From Voacanga thouarsii (Eukaryota; Streptophyta; Magnoliopsida; Gentianales; Apocynaceae), in the NCBI GenBank assembly GCA_026120185.1, contig JANUWF010003378.1, positions 1,178,001 to 1,242,000 on the forward strand: DNA of 64,000 bases, read 5' to 3'. Below are positions 1-13,771 of the stretch, one piece after another. Within the stretch, counting starts at the first letter, position 1. Each line of letters begins with the position of its first letter. Under the pieces are notes generated by a model, which saw only the letters and a list, made by a program, of their open reading frames with translations, did no database searches and was not told where the DNA came from. A program made the translations under genes and the position numbers.

Positions 1-339
1 GTTGGGTATGAAGAACTGGGAATGGGTTTGAGAAGGAAGAGAGAATTTTTTTTTTTTTTTTGGTATGAAAATAACAGCCATCCTAGATGTCTAGTATCAA
101 ATAGTTAATATAAGCCGATGCCGATTGTGAGTGGTGCTAGTTCCGCTCTGAAAACTAAGTCGTTTTAAATTCAAAGAAAAATCGTTTGCTTTTTATGGCA
201 CGAAATTTTTTTCTTCTCTTTTTTTTTTTTCCCTAAACATAAGTAAATAGGTAAAATAAATTAAAATAGAAGAAATTAGATGCATAGAACAAAAACAAAC
301 CAAGCAAAAGTATATAGAATGAAAAGTGAGAACTAACAA

Positions 340-1870
340 AACTAACATCACCCGAAACTAAAATTTTCAAATTGAAAAACACGAAAGGAAATTAAAGTCC
401 TCTTTTCCCAGGATCTTGATCTCGCGGATTGGTTTCTGTGTTTCATGGTAAAGTTCCAATTTGTGGCTCTCCAAAGATTTTGGCTAATTGACCAACTTAG
501 CTTTCCAAATTGTGTATCGAAGCTTCCAAATTTTTTTGTCACTGTGTCATTTCCCTGAAAGCATGATTTAGTTGAACTTACTATTTTATTTACTAATTCT
601 TCCAGTGACGGCTTTGTTGGATTAGATGGAAGAGCATTATAGGGCAAGGAAGGTTAAGTCCACTAGGTTCCACTAAAGATTGAGGGGTTTTCCTATGTTG
701 ATTTTGATGAGTCCAAGAAATGTTGGGTAATTTCTCTAATCCGGATTGCATTTGGCACTATAGGGATTATTACCATGTCTATTGTTCCATACAAAATAAA
801 CTTGTTCCAATAAGGAATCTTAGGATGAGCTTATATTTTGACACCCATGGTTCGAGTGCCCTTCTCCACAAAAATTACAATATATATTAATCATTTGCCC
901 TTGAAAAGAGGTCACAACCATTTGTTCCATCTTTTGTGTGAGCGCCTCAACTTTAGCTTCCAAGGTGGCTATGGCATCTACCTTATGAATACCTTAAATA
1001 CGAACCCTATACCTTAGATTTCTCTAAGAGTAATTGTTCATAACAATATTCTCAACCAACCCATATAATTTCGTCGAAGTCTTGGAACTTGTTATCTCTT
1101 CAGCCGATGCATTAATTAATTGTTTAGAAGCAAAATTCAACCCACTATGAAATATTTGTATTTTCATCCCTAACTAAAATATATGATGAGGATATTTTCT
1201 CAATATCTCCTTCCATATTTTTCAACATTTATATTAAGTTCTTTGCATTTAATTGTTTAAATGCGAAGATATCAGTTCTAAGTTTAGCTGTCCTAGTTGG
1301 GGAAAAATATTTAGCTAAGAAGTTCTCAACAAGAGCATTCTAAGTGGTGATGGATCCTACCAGTAAAAATTTTAACCAAGATTTGATTCTATCCCTAAGA
1401 GAAAAAGAAAAGAGTCTCAACTTTATCGGATACTTCGAAATACCATTCTTCTTAAAAGTCTCATAAATTTCTAGAAAACTAGCGAGATGGGCATTAGGGT
1501 CCACATTTGGTAAACCATCAAATTGTACCATTTGTTAAATCATTTGGAAAATTTAGGCTTAATATCAAAATTGTTTGCCTCAACCTTTGGCCTAGTAATA
1601 CTTCAATCCATACCTGAAATTGCAGGTTTAGCAAAGTCTCCCATGGTCCTCCTATTGCCACCATTATCATTTCCACCATTTTGATTTACCTTCGTATTTA
1701 AAGATTAACTAGCACCTACAAATTGGTTTTTTATTTGGCTCAATTGGTCAACCCTTTGCTTATTTTTCCTTAGCAGTCTTGTTAACGTCTTTTCAATTTC
1801 GGGATTAATGTTTACAATGGTTTCTTTGGCTCAGCGAGTCATAAACCAAGGGTTAAATCCGAAAACAAAA
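340..1870 (-). mobile_element. Athila-like Ty3/gypsy gag remnant
   Basis: Decayed gag of a Ty3/gypsy retrotransposon read on the minus strand. From high to low coordinates I see: a capsid part at 1340-1531 with DPNAHLASFLEIYETFK and LRLFSFSLRDRIKSWL; a continuation to about 1150; a CCHC zinc knuckle near 850-900 of the form CX2CX3HX4C (CNFCGEGHSNHGC), the spacing I associate with this gag group; and the C-terminal part at 348-647 with KPSLEELVNKI and FDTQFGKLS, matching the usual region just before protease. Stops and frameshifts separate the pieces, so it is non-functional. No LTR was identified for it. Family assignment is from remembered motifs; Athila rather than another gypsy lineage is an inference. 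Confidence 0.75.
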
Positions 1871-2034
1871 GAAAAAGCATTAGTCATATTTTAGCTAGTA
1901 GTAGAAAAGAAATTACAATTAATACAAAATCTATAAAAAACAGCAAAGAATACAAATATCACAAGAATTAAATTATCACAAGATTATAAATATGGCACCT
2001 ATATTTAACCAAGAACATATTTACATCTAGAGAT

Positions 2035-2167
<133 letters not shown>

Positions 2168-2734
2168 TAAATTAAAAGACTAAAAACTTTCATGATATTA
2201 TTTCCCGATAACAATACTAAAAACTTGATACGTAGATTTTGGGTATAAAAATTATTTAATTCTAAGTCCAATCCCCATTAAGTTTTAATTAAAATGTTAA
2301 CCCTAAAACCACATATATAGAGCAAGTATACTCAATGCAAAGTATAACACATGGATTTAACTAGTATCGATCCTCAAGAACCAACTACTATCAATTACTT
2401 CTCATCCTTTGTTTAACCTATCGACTAGAATGATTGAACAGAACAAAAGCAAAAGCAAAATAAAACATCTGCAAGTCTAGCAAAAAAGATATGTAAGTAG
2501 ATAAAAATCTTTGAAAACATAACAATAATTGATTATCAATTATCACAATTAATCACTATTCTAGCACAATAAAGAAATAACGTAGACTCCACTTCTTTTT
2601 AATTCATGAACTCACTACTTTCTAGCCAAATTACCAAATATATTCTATCTCACTGCCCTATTAAAAGATGTATTATAACCAATCCTTAACAAATATCCCT
2701 ATCTTTGAGGCTATATAAAAGTATGAAAGTAGTT

Positions 2735-2739
2735 AACGG
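2735..2739. repeat. target-site duplication AACGG (left) of solo LTR
   Basis: AACGG directly precedes the LTR end at 2740 and recurs at 4186-4190. Confidence 0.9.
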
Positions 2740-4185
2740 TGTTGGGATTCGTGGACTCCTAAACGCGGAAAACATCTACGAATCCCTCCCGAGGACCCAA
2801 GTAAACGATTAAGAAGATCTAAGTTTTAAGAATTACCTCTGGTTGCTGTAATCGAAATCCTTCGATTCTGATTGCGCTGTTGTACGTTCAACCCGAACAA
2901 TCACCAGACGCTGCAGTATGCAAACGTCTTCTATCGGATACACACCGCGAACTCACTCGATACCCGGGGAGTGCTAGCGCCTAGGGTTTGAGAGGTTTTT
3001 TTCTTTCTGGTAGAGAATGGTACGAATGTTCTCAACCGAAAAAAAAATTGGACTTGAAAAGACGGCTAGGGTTTTCTTAAAAACCCTCGAACCTCTTAGA
3101 GTCTAACCCTAATAATATCTTATCATATTCTAATTTAAATTCAAATTAAATTAAAACTGATATAATAAGATTCTGCCATTATCTCGGTAATTTAACTAAT
3201 TATTTTACCGAGTCAGATTCTTATAATCTGGATATCATCCAGATTCATCGAACCTGGTCACCAGAAAAATAACCTAACAAGTTCGCTTATTGTGTGACCC
3301 TATAGGTTCATTTAATACTGGCAGTGTGCCTAAATCATATTTAAATGGCCCACAAGTTATAAGCGGTTTCTAGCAAAACATTATAACTATCCAGGTTAAA
3401 TGAAGATCGGTGATCTCTTTGAACCAAACCATAATTTTATATTTAGTCATTTTGTCACACGATATCCAGATTAAGCATAAGGCACGGAGCATGTCATCCT
3501 TATTAAGCTTAATCAATTATTTCTTGATTTCATAGTAGACTGTTCAAACAAATGATATCAATATCTTAGATTGATATATTTGAGCACGGCCATGCATTTT
3601 TAACAGTCTAACTTATCAAGGGGCCCATGAATATCTCTCCCATAACTGAGAGGGACAAATTCCTTCACAATCAATCATATTCCTCTCCTTGATTTATTCT
3701 ATATCCAACAGTAGTCTAATTTATTATCTGGTTAAAGACAACTTTAGACAATGTCAAAATATAGAATTTATCAAGTAAGAAACTACGATGAATTTAGGTC
3801 GAAGGACTTTCAATATTATTATGGCTAGAAAGTACTTATGACATATTCCATGAAGTACTCTCACAGTGGGTCATGTCCAATACAATGTTCTTTAACATTT
3901 ATTTATGTCTTGACTCGATGTCACAAATATCCATGGCCAGTAAAACATAGCCATCAAGTCACAAACATACTAATCTTAATTTATTATTATTCCAATAATA
4001 ATAATCGATCAGGGACAGTTTTAGAATAGTCATTGTATTCATTGTAGGGTTTTACTATCAAGTCACGTACTTGATGACCAACAAAACAAAACTCACTATT
4101 CATGGAAAGGAAAGCCTCATATTATTATATAAAACATAATGACAATTGTATAAGTACAAATTGACTCTAGGGCATATCCCCAACA
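2740..4185 (-). mobile_element. solo LTR (family A), minus orientation
   Basis: A 1446-bp long terminal repeat standing alone. On the minus strand it begins TGTTGGGGATATGCCC and ends CGAATCCCAACA, so it has the TG...CA ends and a short terminal inversion (TGTTGGG/CCCAACA). It is flanked by a perfect 5-bp duplication, AACGG at 2735-2739 and at 4186-4190, the hallmark of LTR integration followed by recombination between the two LTRs. A near-identical copy in the opposite orientation lies at 46247-47696. No internal domain is present, so copia or gypsy origin cannot be told. The 63-residue frame inside it is conserved only because the LTRs are young copies. Confidence 0.92.
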
Positions 4186-4190
4186 AACGG

Positions 4191-5095
4191 CTCTATATTC
4201 TAGGCGAAATCAGCTAATATTTGATTACTCATGTTCTTCACTCTTAACATTCTTTTTCAAGTCAATCAAGAAATAACAGATATGAAATTAACTAGATTGA
4301 ACTTATTCCTAACCTCTATTTCAAATTAATAGAAGAAAGCAACAACTAATCAATTCGTCAATAAAAACTAGTAATCAAATACCAAAAATAGCAATCAATT
4401 GATCAAATCACCAGAATCAACTTAATATCATGAATCCAAAAATATTCTCTAAATACATTAATAAAAAATATCATGAATCAATTTAAACATTGATTTCATC
4501 ATTTTTTTTTAAGAAAAGAAAGAGATAGAGACTCATATACAAACTCTTCTACTTCCAATGAAAACTCCTCTTAAGCAATGCATCTTGACTGATGAATTCC
4601 TTTTTGAATAATTAATCTTTAATGCAACTCCTTGAATTCATATGTCATCCTTGATTTTCCTTACTTAAATAGATGTTTGTGGCTGCTAAAAATAATCCCA
4701 AGAAGTCCTTTCCTATGCAAAAGTCAATTTCCAAAAGATCTACGAGGTAATTTTCAAAGTCTAACTAATACGGATTCTTCATCATGTCCAAACAGTGTAT
4801 GGCCGATGTCCGTTCACCTTTACTGAGCCAGTGCCAGCTCAACTCTATTTCCCGGCCAATTTTTATCTTGTTTTCTCCTATATTTCTAGAGTTGATCCAA
4901 GGCCAATTAAGCTTTTCTGGACCGGCACCGGGTCAGGCCCGAAATGCAATTTTTCAGCTTCAAACTCTACAATTTCTACATAAAATCTAGGTAAAATCCT
5001 CCTACAACTAATAAAAGCTTCTTGCAGCAGAATTTCATCAAAACATCTCAAAATAAAGATATTATAGAACTATTATGCATAAAAACAATTCAACT
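4191..5095. other. AT-rich spacer, no gene seen
   Basis: Between the solo LTR and the second gypsy remnant. Its left part continues the sequence at 2165-2734 that the LTR interrupted. Short frames at 4632-4990 do not resemble any protein I know. It could be untranslated sequence of an old retroelement, but nothing proves that. Confidence 0.5.
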
Positions 5096-5099
5096 TCAT

Positions 5100-8000
5100 C
5101 TCAAATGACTAAGAAAATATAGGTACATTTTAGCCCTATCACGATCTCTCTTTTTTCTTTTGGATTTACTTACTACCGAAGCTCAAGTCTCTTTTTTCCT
5201 TCTTTTTTTTTTCACTCTCTTATTTTTGAGATCCTTTTTGGACATTTTTTTACTTTTCTTTATCCCTCATGATCTCTCTTTTCCTTATCCCTAAAACTGA
5301 GTATGTGTTCCTTCTCCCATTATGCACTACACTTCTATCGTATTGCCAATGCCTCATTACTTCTAATGTATCGGTAAGCATTAGCACAACATCATAAAGG
5401 ATCTTATCCTTAAACTACTCCATATCAAATTATATTAGCACTTTCTTGTTCACCCTTAATTCACCACTATTATTGAGTTGTTGTAGCTTGTATAGCTTAG
5501 GATGTTTGTTGACATTAAAAACCCAACTCCTCCACCAAGCTTGCAATAATGACATTTATATAACTCCTAATATTAACATCCACACTACAAGGTACCTTAC
5601 TTATAAAGTACTTAGTATAGAATTTGTTCTTCTTTTGTTGATAAGTGTCGTCCTCAATAGCTTGGTTACTCAGTGATCTTCTAGTTACACCAAGAAGTGA
5701 ACAAACATGTTCTACAACTACCCCATCTTCACTCAAGGCATCTTCCTCAAATTTTTCTTTATAACCTACCTCTTGAACTTCTCATTCATCCTCTTCTTCA
5801 TATGAGATTTATTTATGTGAATTTGTGTACATGATCTTCTTACTTGAATATTTATATACAGTGTGCCCATAGTCTAGACATCTGAAGCATAATATCCCTA
5901 CTTCTTTTGTAGTTTGTCTATGATTCTCCCTTTTTCTTTGTTCCAATCCTCTCTAGGCTTAGTTTACCTTCTAAGGAGTGGTTAAAGATTTCCTCCTTCT
6001 TAGTAGCTGGCTTGCTAGAAGTGGTGATAGTGTTTGGAATTGACTTAGTGAATGTCCTCCTTTTCAACTGCATTTCAACTTTTTTGGCCATGTGCAACAT
6101 GTCTTCCATAGACTCATAGGAATGAAGCTCCGTAATATTAGCCATCTCTCTATTCAGCCCACTTAAAAACCTATCCTTTGTCGCCCTTTAACCTTCAACT
6201 ACATTAACTCTCATCATGGTCATCTCTAAATCCTTATGATAGTTTTCTACACTCTTACTTCCTTGTTTAAGCATTAGGATTCTTTGGTAAAGTTTTTTGT
6301 AGTAATAGATGGACACAAATTTCATCATTATTTAGTTTTTCTTTACCTCCCATATAGCTATCATTTATTCTCTCATTCGTCTTCAGTTTGTAATAACTTG
6401 TTCCCACCATATCAATGCATAATCGGAACCCCCCCCCCAAATGGCTAGTTTCACCTTTGTTCTCTCACTACAATCATGATATTCAAAAAGAATTTCTATG
6501 TTAAAGTTATGCCCTAGAACTAATCTATTTATACAATATATTTGCACATATATTTAATAAAAAGACATTCTTTATCTTTTAGTTTTCTTGTTTCATATGT
6601 GTATGTGTATAAAACTGATAGATAACGTCCTAAGCACAATATACAGTGTTAAGAAAATCATGGTAGACATCATGATATGAGATTCCTATAATACTATGTA
6701 ATATTTATACTTAAATAATCCCTAGTTATAGTATTAATAAGATGTAACATCATTAATGCGTAAAGGCTAGTACGTGTTATACTTCTTGATTAGATCAAGG
6801 GGTAGTTCTCTTATCCCTGGGTATTGTGATACTCAATAACATATAGATACTCGTTGCATGAACAAGTTCATTAGATGACATAACTATGAGATAATCACAT
6901 GGATAACTACTTAGTACTAGTAATAGAATCTTATTATAACAAAAGTGCAAGTATCCTTAGACTTGAGATCTCTAAGGTACTTTATATATTGAGTGTTGTA
7001 CTTTGATTCTTATCCTTGGAATCTTTTTGAGACGGTCTATAGAAAGGACATTGAGTACAACATGAAGTATATGAAAGTAGTTGAGAGGATCAACAAATGA
7101 TTCATCACTCATAATAGTAGGAGAGTATATCTCACGGCCACTTGTAGAGAATCATTACTTAAGAAGTCCTTAGCTAAGACGACTATGTGTTAGAAATAAA
7201 TCCAAATAATACACATTTAGAGTAATAGATTCTAGAGCAAGTACTAAAATGTTTGTGTTAGAATGGATTATATTATAGAGGAAGTTGGCACTAATTACAT
7301 ACTTTAAATCGGATGAGATATAGAATGATGAAAGGAGTTTATTATATTGATATTTTTCTATTGTAAGGTTTATGTCAAACCACCTGACTTTCTGGACTTT
7401 TGGTGTTCACGATGTATTGCTAAATGCTACTCGTAATCGTCTAAATATAAATTTATTAATTGAAGAATTAAAAATTAATCTTAATTAAAAGTAATAAGTT
7501 AATTCTAATTATCTAGGATTATTAATTCGATAGTTATTAGAATTAATTCATATTTTATTGCCAATTGATCACGAAACATAATAGGTCACATATAATAGAA
7601 GAATTGGTACTCAAGATATTATACGATGATATTATAGAGTTAATTTATGAAAAGAAATAACTTTATGGGCTAATTATAAAATGTTTATAGTTAATGTGTC
7701 AAAATTGCAATTGATTCTTATGGGTCACTTATAAATTGGTTATAAGTACAAGAGCCAAATTGTAATTTTAAAACCCAAGCCTAAATTGGAAAAAGTCTTT
7801 ATATGTTGAGGTGGTGAAAATATGTATATAGATATATTTCTATGTATTTTAGGCACAATCACTGTGTAATGCACAAAAAGCTTTTCTTATGTTTTTCTTC
7901 TTTCTGAAAAAACACACCGAAAAATTGCTAGCACAATTCATTGGTGATCTTTTGAGTACCAATCCTTATGTGGATTTCTGTTAGAAAAATCTCTATCCTT

Positions 8001-8850
8001 GAGATTCAGTGGTAATCTTTGAACCAGTTGAAGAACTGCCATTAATCATTAGGGTGGAGGATTTTGGAACATGAATCGTTAGAGCTGCAGGAGAATTCAG
8101 AGAAATTTTGAAATCGAAGGCATGCAACTAAACTTTTTTCTTGATCCATAGATTATAATACAAGCGATCCATCAGCTAGAATTCCCATCTTATTTGTGTT
8201 GCGCAATTTTGATTTGCATGAGGGAATTCCTACACTCTATCTCTCTCTCTTATTTAAAGTAAGATTTTAGGTCACTTTTACCTTGGAATGATAGAGTTTT
8301 TATATTAATATGCTTCATTTCCCTTTTCACATCTTCTTCTTCTCTTCTTTTTCTTCTCAAACCAAACTTGTTTTGGAACTCAAAATCCTCATCATATTTC
8401 CCCTCTTCCCAAATATTAGCCCAGTTATAGTTCATATCTAGGCCCATCAAGTTGTTTCCCTTAAACCTCTCTTGCATTCTCCCTCTTCTTCCCATTAACC
8501 TATATCTTCTTCCTCTCAATGGAGTTTGTTAAAAACTTCTAAATGAATATTCTCATCCCACTTTTCTTCTTGGTGTGAATTCATCATAAGAGTGTTCAAG
8601 TCATCCCTCATCCTAAGACTTGGAATGTCTCATTGCTCATAACCTTTCTTTAGGCCACCATTGAGGATTGGCCTTAATGAGTTTGTAAGTTGGTTATATC
8701 ATGTCTCATAGCTATCATGTGCCTCTTTTGTTCCATCATTAGTTCTTTAAGAGATTCTACGGCTGCCCTTATATAACAAGGATCTTGTTGTGGCCTATCA
8801 AGGCCAACTTGGTTGTGTTTAGATACCTTATCAGCTTATGCCATTGTTTT
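5100..8850 (-). mobile_element. Ty3/gypsy gag-protease remnant, split by a solo LTR
   Basis: Minus-strand remains of a second Ty3/gypsy element. A gag start region lies near 8843, followed by an Arg-rich N-terminal part at 8250-8519 that ends in TLSFQGKSDLKSYF, the conserved entry to the capsid domain. The reading is broken at 8235 by a solo LTR and resumes below 6494 with EYHDCSERTKVKLA, the next part of the same domain. Then come MANITELHSYESMEDMLHMA (5918-6145), a damaged zinc knuckle CFRCLDYGHTVYKY near 5835-5885 whose last Cys is now Tyr, and a retropepsin-like part at 5515-5640 where the catalytic DGGS is degraded to VNIRS. Weak similarity to the region before RT runs to about 5100; no RT was found. 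Many stops make it non-functional. Confidence 0.8.
6499..8234 (+). mobile_element. solo LTR (family B) nested in a gypsy gag
   Basis: A 1736-bp block starting TGTTAAAGTTATGCCCTAGA and ending GGGAATTCCTACA. The flanks are TTCTA (6494-6498) and CTCTA (8235-8239), a 5-bp duplication with one mismatch. The gag reading frame stops at one edge and resumes at the other, which independently marks it as an insertion. Its first 20 bases resemble the start of family A (ATGCCCTAGA shared), so the two may be related LTR families. No coding domain inside. Confidence 0.8.
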
Positions 8851-9941
8851 TGGAATTTCAAAGAAAAGTCTTCTACATAACGTAGTTAAAGAAATATAAA
8901 AAGTTCTTCACAACACTCCATTACGTATATACTCTCAAGAGATGATCACTAGACACCCGTATATACTCTTTTCTTGGCTCTTTTCACAATAAGCCCACCC
9001 TCTTACCTTTTTTTCAAATACTCAAATCCTTAATTAATTCTTCCCAAAACCTCCCTAATTGTAAAGGGTTTAGTTCAACTAAGTGGATCAATCTAAATCC
9101 CAAAGATAATCAGTTAGTGGTCATAGAAGGAATTTAAATAAACGACAGATAGACTTGAAATATAAAGGCAATTAAAGTAAGAGTTCATTGAAGAAGCGAT
9201 CAAAAATCTCAATTAACAAGTATATAGATTATAAGAAAGAATTAAGGCAATGAATTAACAAGGAAAAAAAATAAGAAATAAAGAAATAATGGAAACTAGA
9301 TCAAAGAACAAGATGATCAAAGATGCCAATGAATATGAGCACTAGATATATCAACAAAGATGGATCAATTGAATATAAAAATCACTAATGAAGCTTAAAT
9401 TCAAGATATAATCCTTATTGAAATTAAAATAAATGGGTATAGTTCATCACAATAGCCACATATCAACTCATATTCAATCATCAAACACTTATTGTACCAA
9501 ATTCATAACTCTTGATATATCAAAAAAATTCACCCTTGTACAATCACAATTACTCAAGATTCAGATGCTAATTTGATTCCTTGTTATCATACTGACATTA
9601 TAGAACATTTATCACAAGAATCATTCAAAAGAAATATGAGTTTTGATGACCTTTTTGTAGCTAATTTCAACTCCAAATTTTGCCAACTTGATATGAGCTC
9701 AAAGGACTCAATCTCACTTCAAATTTGTGGCTCTTTATAGCTCAAAATTCAATGACAAGAAAGGTTAAAAAAATAGGGAATTGTAGATTAAACTTAGTTA
9801 ATAAACAATTACTAGATCTATAATTAAGAACCCTAGGTGAACTAGCAACTTAAAACCCAAAAATTAATAGATAAAGTCTACTACATTAATATCCAAGAAC
9901 CCAAACTCAGCAAGGATTATTGAATCAATGGGATAGAGAAA
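8851..9941. other. probable retroelement LTR or leader, left part, split by the CACTA element
   Basis: No gene seen. It lies upstream (minus sense) of the gag at 5.1-8.85 kb. Together with 17019-17450 it would have been continuous before the CACTA element inserted. The composition resembles the LTR and leader of gypsy elements, but no clear TG/CA ends or primer-binding site were found, so this is an inference. Confidence 0.35.
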
Positions 9942-9984
9942 CACTACAAAAAAATTGACTTTTGGTAACGCCAGAGAAAGTGTG

Positions 9985-10400
9985 GTAAAATGGGCTAAAA
10001 CTGTGGCAAATACATTTTTACTACAGAAACGCCACGGTTTTTGAGGCGTGGGCGTTACGGCCGTTGCAAAAAGTTTACCACAATTGTGTAACCGTGGGGA
10101 ATACCTTTTTCTACAGATTTACCACAGTTTTGGAGCCGTTGTAAATAAAGTGTGGTATTTGTTCATAAACTTTTACCACAGTTTTTTCCAATAGTTATTA
10201 ATTGTGGACAAAGATTTCAATTTTTTGTCACAGTTTTTCTAACATTTTACAACTGTGGTGAATATTATTTGTTAAAATTAAGTTTTCGCTGAAAATAATC
10301 CTTTTTGTCACGGTTCTTTTCTAAATTGATATAACAGTGGGTAATGCCCATTTGTTACGATTTTCTTACTGTTGTAATTAATACACTTTGCCATGATTTT
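9985..10400. repeat. left subterminal repeat zone of the CACTA element
   Basis: Repeated short motifs related to CCACAGTTTT, TTACCACA and AACTGTGGT in both orientations, mirrored by a like zone at the other end. Such arrays are the known binding sites of CACTA transposases. Confidence 0.75.
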
Positions 10401-11674
10401 TGGACAAATTTTCAAATCTTTTACATCCGTAGTGAATGAACGTTGAACTCAATATGATGATATTGACAAATATTTTTTACATCCGTATTTTGACAAATTT
10501 TTTTTCCCTCTACTTTAACAAAATCATCATCTACTATACATATAGAACTATGAAAACCTCTACTATTAACAATCAACTATCATCCATTGAATGAACATTC
10601 AAAATGTCATTTTCAATTAATAATAATTTAACATATACCAAAAAGACTAAATAGAGTCTGATAAGTATTATAAATCTAATCCTTGATATTACTTCAAAAT
10701 AGTCCAAAACAAAATCACAATTCTAACCATGACATCCATCAGAAGTCATAAAAATTCATTGAGAACAAAAAATAATGCCATAGTTAAATGAACCTTCAAC
10801 CACCTTGATCTTCATTCCTTCTGTCACTAAGAAAAAAAAAGGACAAGATTACTTCTTAATAAAGCTACAAATCTGAACTTCTAAGTCACTATAAATTTGG
10901 TCTCAGATATATGTAATCATCCACTTTAACATAAAACTCAGAATCATAAAGCGCATAAGCCAAACTTAGAAGAAAGTTAATCTACATTGACATTCACATG
11001 TGAATGTAAGAAGATTGATTTAACACTAGTTAAAGTATCCAACCATCAACTGCAAGACCTAAATTCTTTCACAAATTAGAGAAGTACTTCACTGTTCGAC
11101 TAGAGAAAACAATGGCAACATTGGCTTCTTCAACAAAAAAAAAAGGTGAACTTGATTACAGTTCAGTCCTAATGTTTATCAAAGAGAAAAAAGGTGCATC
11201 CTTTATCTTTTAGAAACAAAATCTGAGAAATAAGTTGCACCCACTGTAAGGTGTATATTATGGTGGCCAAGATGATTACTAGACCATCAACCAAGGCTTC
11301 TTTACATTATTTCCTATATTCCTTCCAACTCAACTCTTTTAGCAATTTAATCAAACTTAATACTCAATAATTCGATTGTAATTATTTGTGACAAACTCAG
11401 ATGGTGAACATGTTAAGATTCAAAAAATATGCAGGAATGCTAGAAGATATATTCCCTAATGTCTACATACAATACATCCATCGTTACATTTTTCAAATAG
11501 CATACATAAACTCTAATTCATACTGATCAAACTCCACTAGAAGTAGTGCACATGGTTTGATGCATGCAACTTTTGAAATAAAAAGGAATAAAATGAAGAA
11601 TAAAAAGATTCCCAGATATCACTATCACTGACTAATTAACTGCTAATGCAGTTACAAGCAACAAACACAATGCA

Positions 11675-11910
11675 TGTTCAGCATTTTCAGCATCACTACT
11701 AGTATTTTCAGTTGGAAACTACTCAACATTTTCAGCATATCACTATTTAATTACTACTAAGCATTTCCAGCATCATTACTCAGCATTTACACAATATTTT
11801 CAGCATCACTACTAAGCATTTTCATTATTTTCAATTGGAAACTACTCAATATTTTTAGCATCACTACTTAGCATTTCAGAGACTATTCTATTATTACTCA
11901 GCATTTACAT
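11675..11910. repeat. degenerate AGCATTT / CAGCATCACTACT repeat
   Basis: About ten irregular copies of AGCATTTTCAG and CAGCATCACTACT-like words in about 230 bp inside the CACTA element. No coding sense. Confidence 0.7.
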
Positions 11911-13771
11911 AGCATTTGAATATATGTATAACAACAAAAAATACCCACCCTTCTCTAATCTGTCTGATTCACAGAATACATTGCTTTCTTAATACCACTT
12001 ATCCAACTTGAGACTCCTTAAACAGTAACTTTAAAAGGGACTTGACCTACAGGATTTAGGAGGAAATTTTAAAACCCACAAGGTAGAAAACACATCTACT
12101 GGAGATAAAGTGGGGAGAGAGAAAGAGAGAGAAGCCATTCATGAAGGCAACCCATTTTCTAGGAATTCAAAAACATCATAAGGATGTTCTCAATAAAAGA
12201 GGCCTTTTCTTAAAAATATTGAGATGCCCAATTCCACAAATACAATACCATATTATGCATTTTGCCACCACAAAAATTTGGAGAATCAAAAACCCACTTC
12301 TGATATTGAAATGGACCCACACGGTTTTTCTGGAATTTTCTTAAAGCTTAATCCAAAAAAAAAATGCTGAAAATAATATTAGGTGGTATTCTTTCCATTC
12401 TCCAACATAAAGAATTGCCAAGAAGCTCATAGAAAGTTGAAGTATTTTTCTGTTACATAATCAAATTTGAAATAATTGTTACATCTTTAATCAACCAAAA
12501 ATCTCAATCCAAGCAATACAACCATTGCACACTAGTGGCTAGGTAAATGCAATCAAATTATTAGAATCCATCTTTTAGAGGAGTTATTTCCTGATTACAA
12601 TCAATATTTGCCATAAAGAAGCGATCGTCTAGGATGGGTTCACTATTGTGCATCACAATTCGAAGAATTTTCAATAAAATCTACAAAAATTTTGCTATGA
12701 CCTAATTTTTTATATTAATCCTCTCTACATACATATGCTTTTCTCTTGTTTCCTCTGCCCCTCATCCTACAATCTGAAACCAATTCTTAAACTTGATGTA
12801 TGTCTCTTGGTTGACAAATTTCAATAAAAAAAACTTATGCTAAAAAGAGAGATTTTTTTCATAATGCTTCCAAGATTAGTCTCCCAATATCATAATTGCA
12901 GTAGAAAAGACACAATTGGCATTTAATCCTCCAACCATACAATCCAATCCTCGCAAAGTCAAAGTTCCAAGGTATCTTGCATGAAACAATATAACTCATA
13001 TTTAGAACTAATCATCACAACATCCTATACAAAGTAGTAAAACATATAGTAACATCTTGCAAGTTTTGAACATTTGGGTTGGAAGAACACTTTACATCTC
13101 AAGTTTTCCATTCATTTGGAAAAAATGTTAAATAAATTATCTCTTAGTAGTGTAGAAAATAAATATCAAAACAATCATACTGAATATGTAGTAACAGTAA
13201 CTCATATCCAAGTTAGTAGGAGATCAATTACATAAAGTTTTCCAATCAAGGTTGATAGGAGATCAATTATCTCTTAGTAGTGTAGAAATAGTAACTCATA
13301 TCTAGGAGGACATTATTATATATATGTTTATATATGTTGAACAAACAAAGCATAGAAGGAAGCATGTAAAAACCACAACTAGAAATTATCATTTGTCAAT
13401 AAATAAATCTCATCACTTCTATTACTCGACAACAAATTTTAAATTACTTTTTTCAAGTATATTTTATCATGTCTGAACATTCTACATTTCTTAATACCCG
13501 ATTTGCTTCTTACTAGCCACTATTACCAAAAAATGCCGCATGTTTGGACGCAAAGTCCCCAAACCAGTCAAGCTTAATATTGAGAAAATTATTACGCAAT
13601 GGTAACAAAATCCTCCCAAACAAAGGGAAAATAACATATTACATATCAAAGACAAGGAATTCAAAAACTAAACTAAAATTCCAAATCCAGTATCAGATAT
13701 CCTCCAGAGATCTATCGAACTAATAAAATAACTATACCAAGAGAACACAGATACCAATCCCAAAAACTTAC

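Noticed and set aside
3838..4029. A 63-codon frame found both here and at 46403-46594
   Set aside because: Conserved because both are copies of the same LTR; no sign of a protein.
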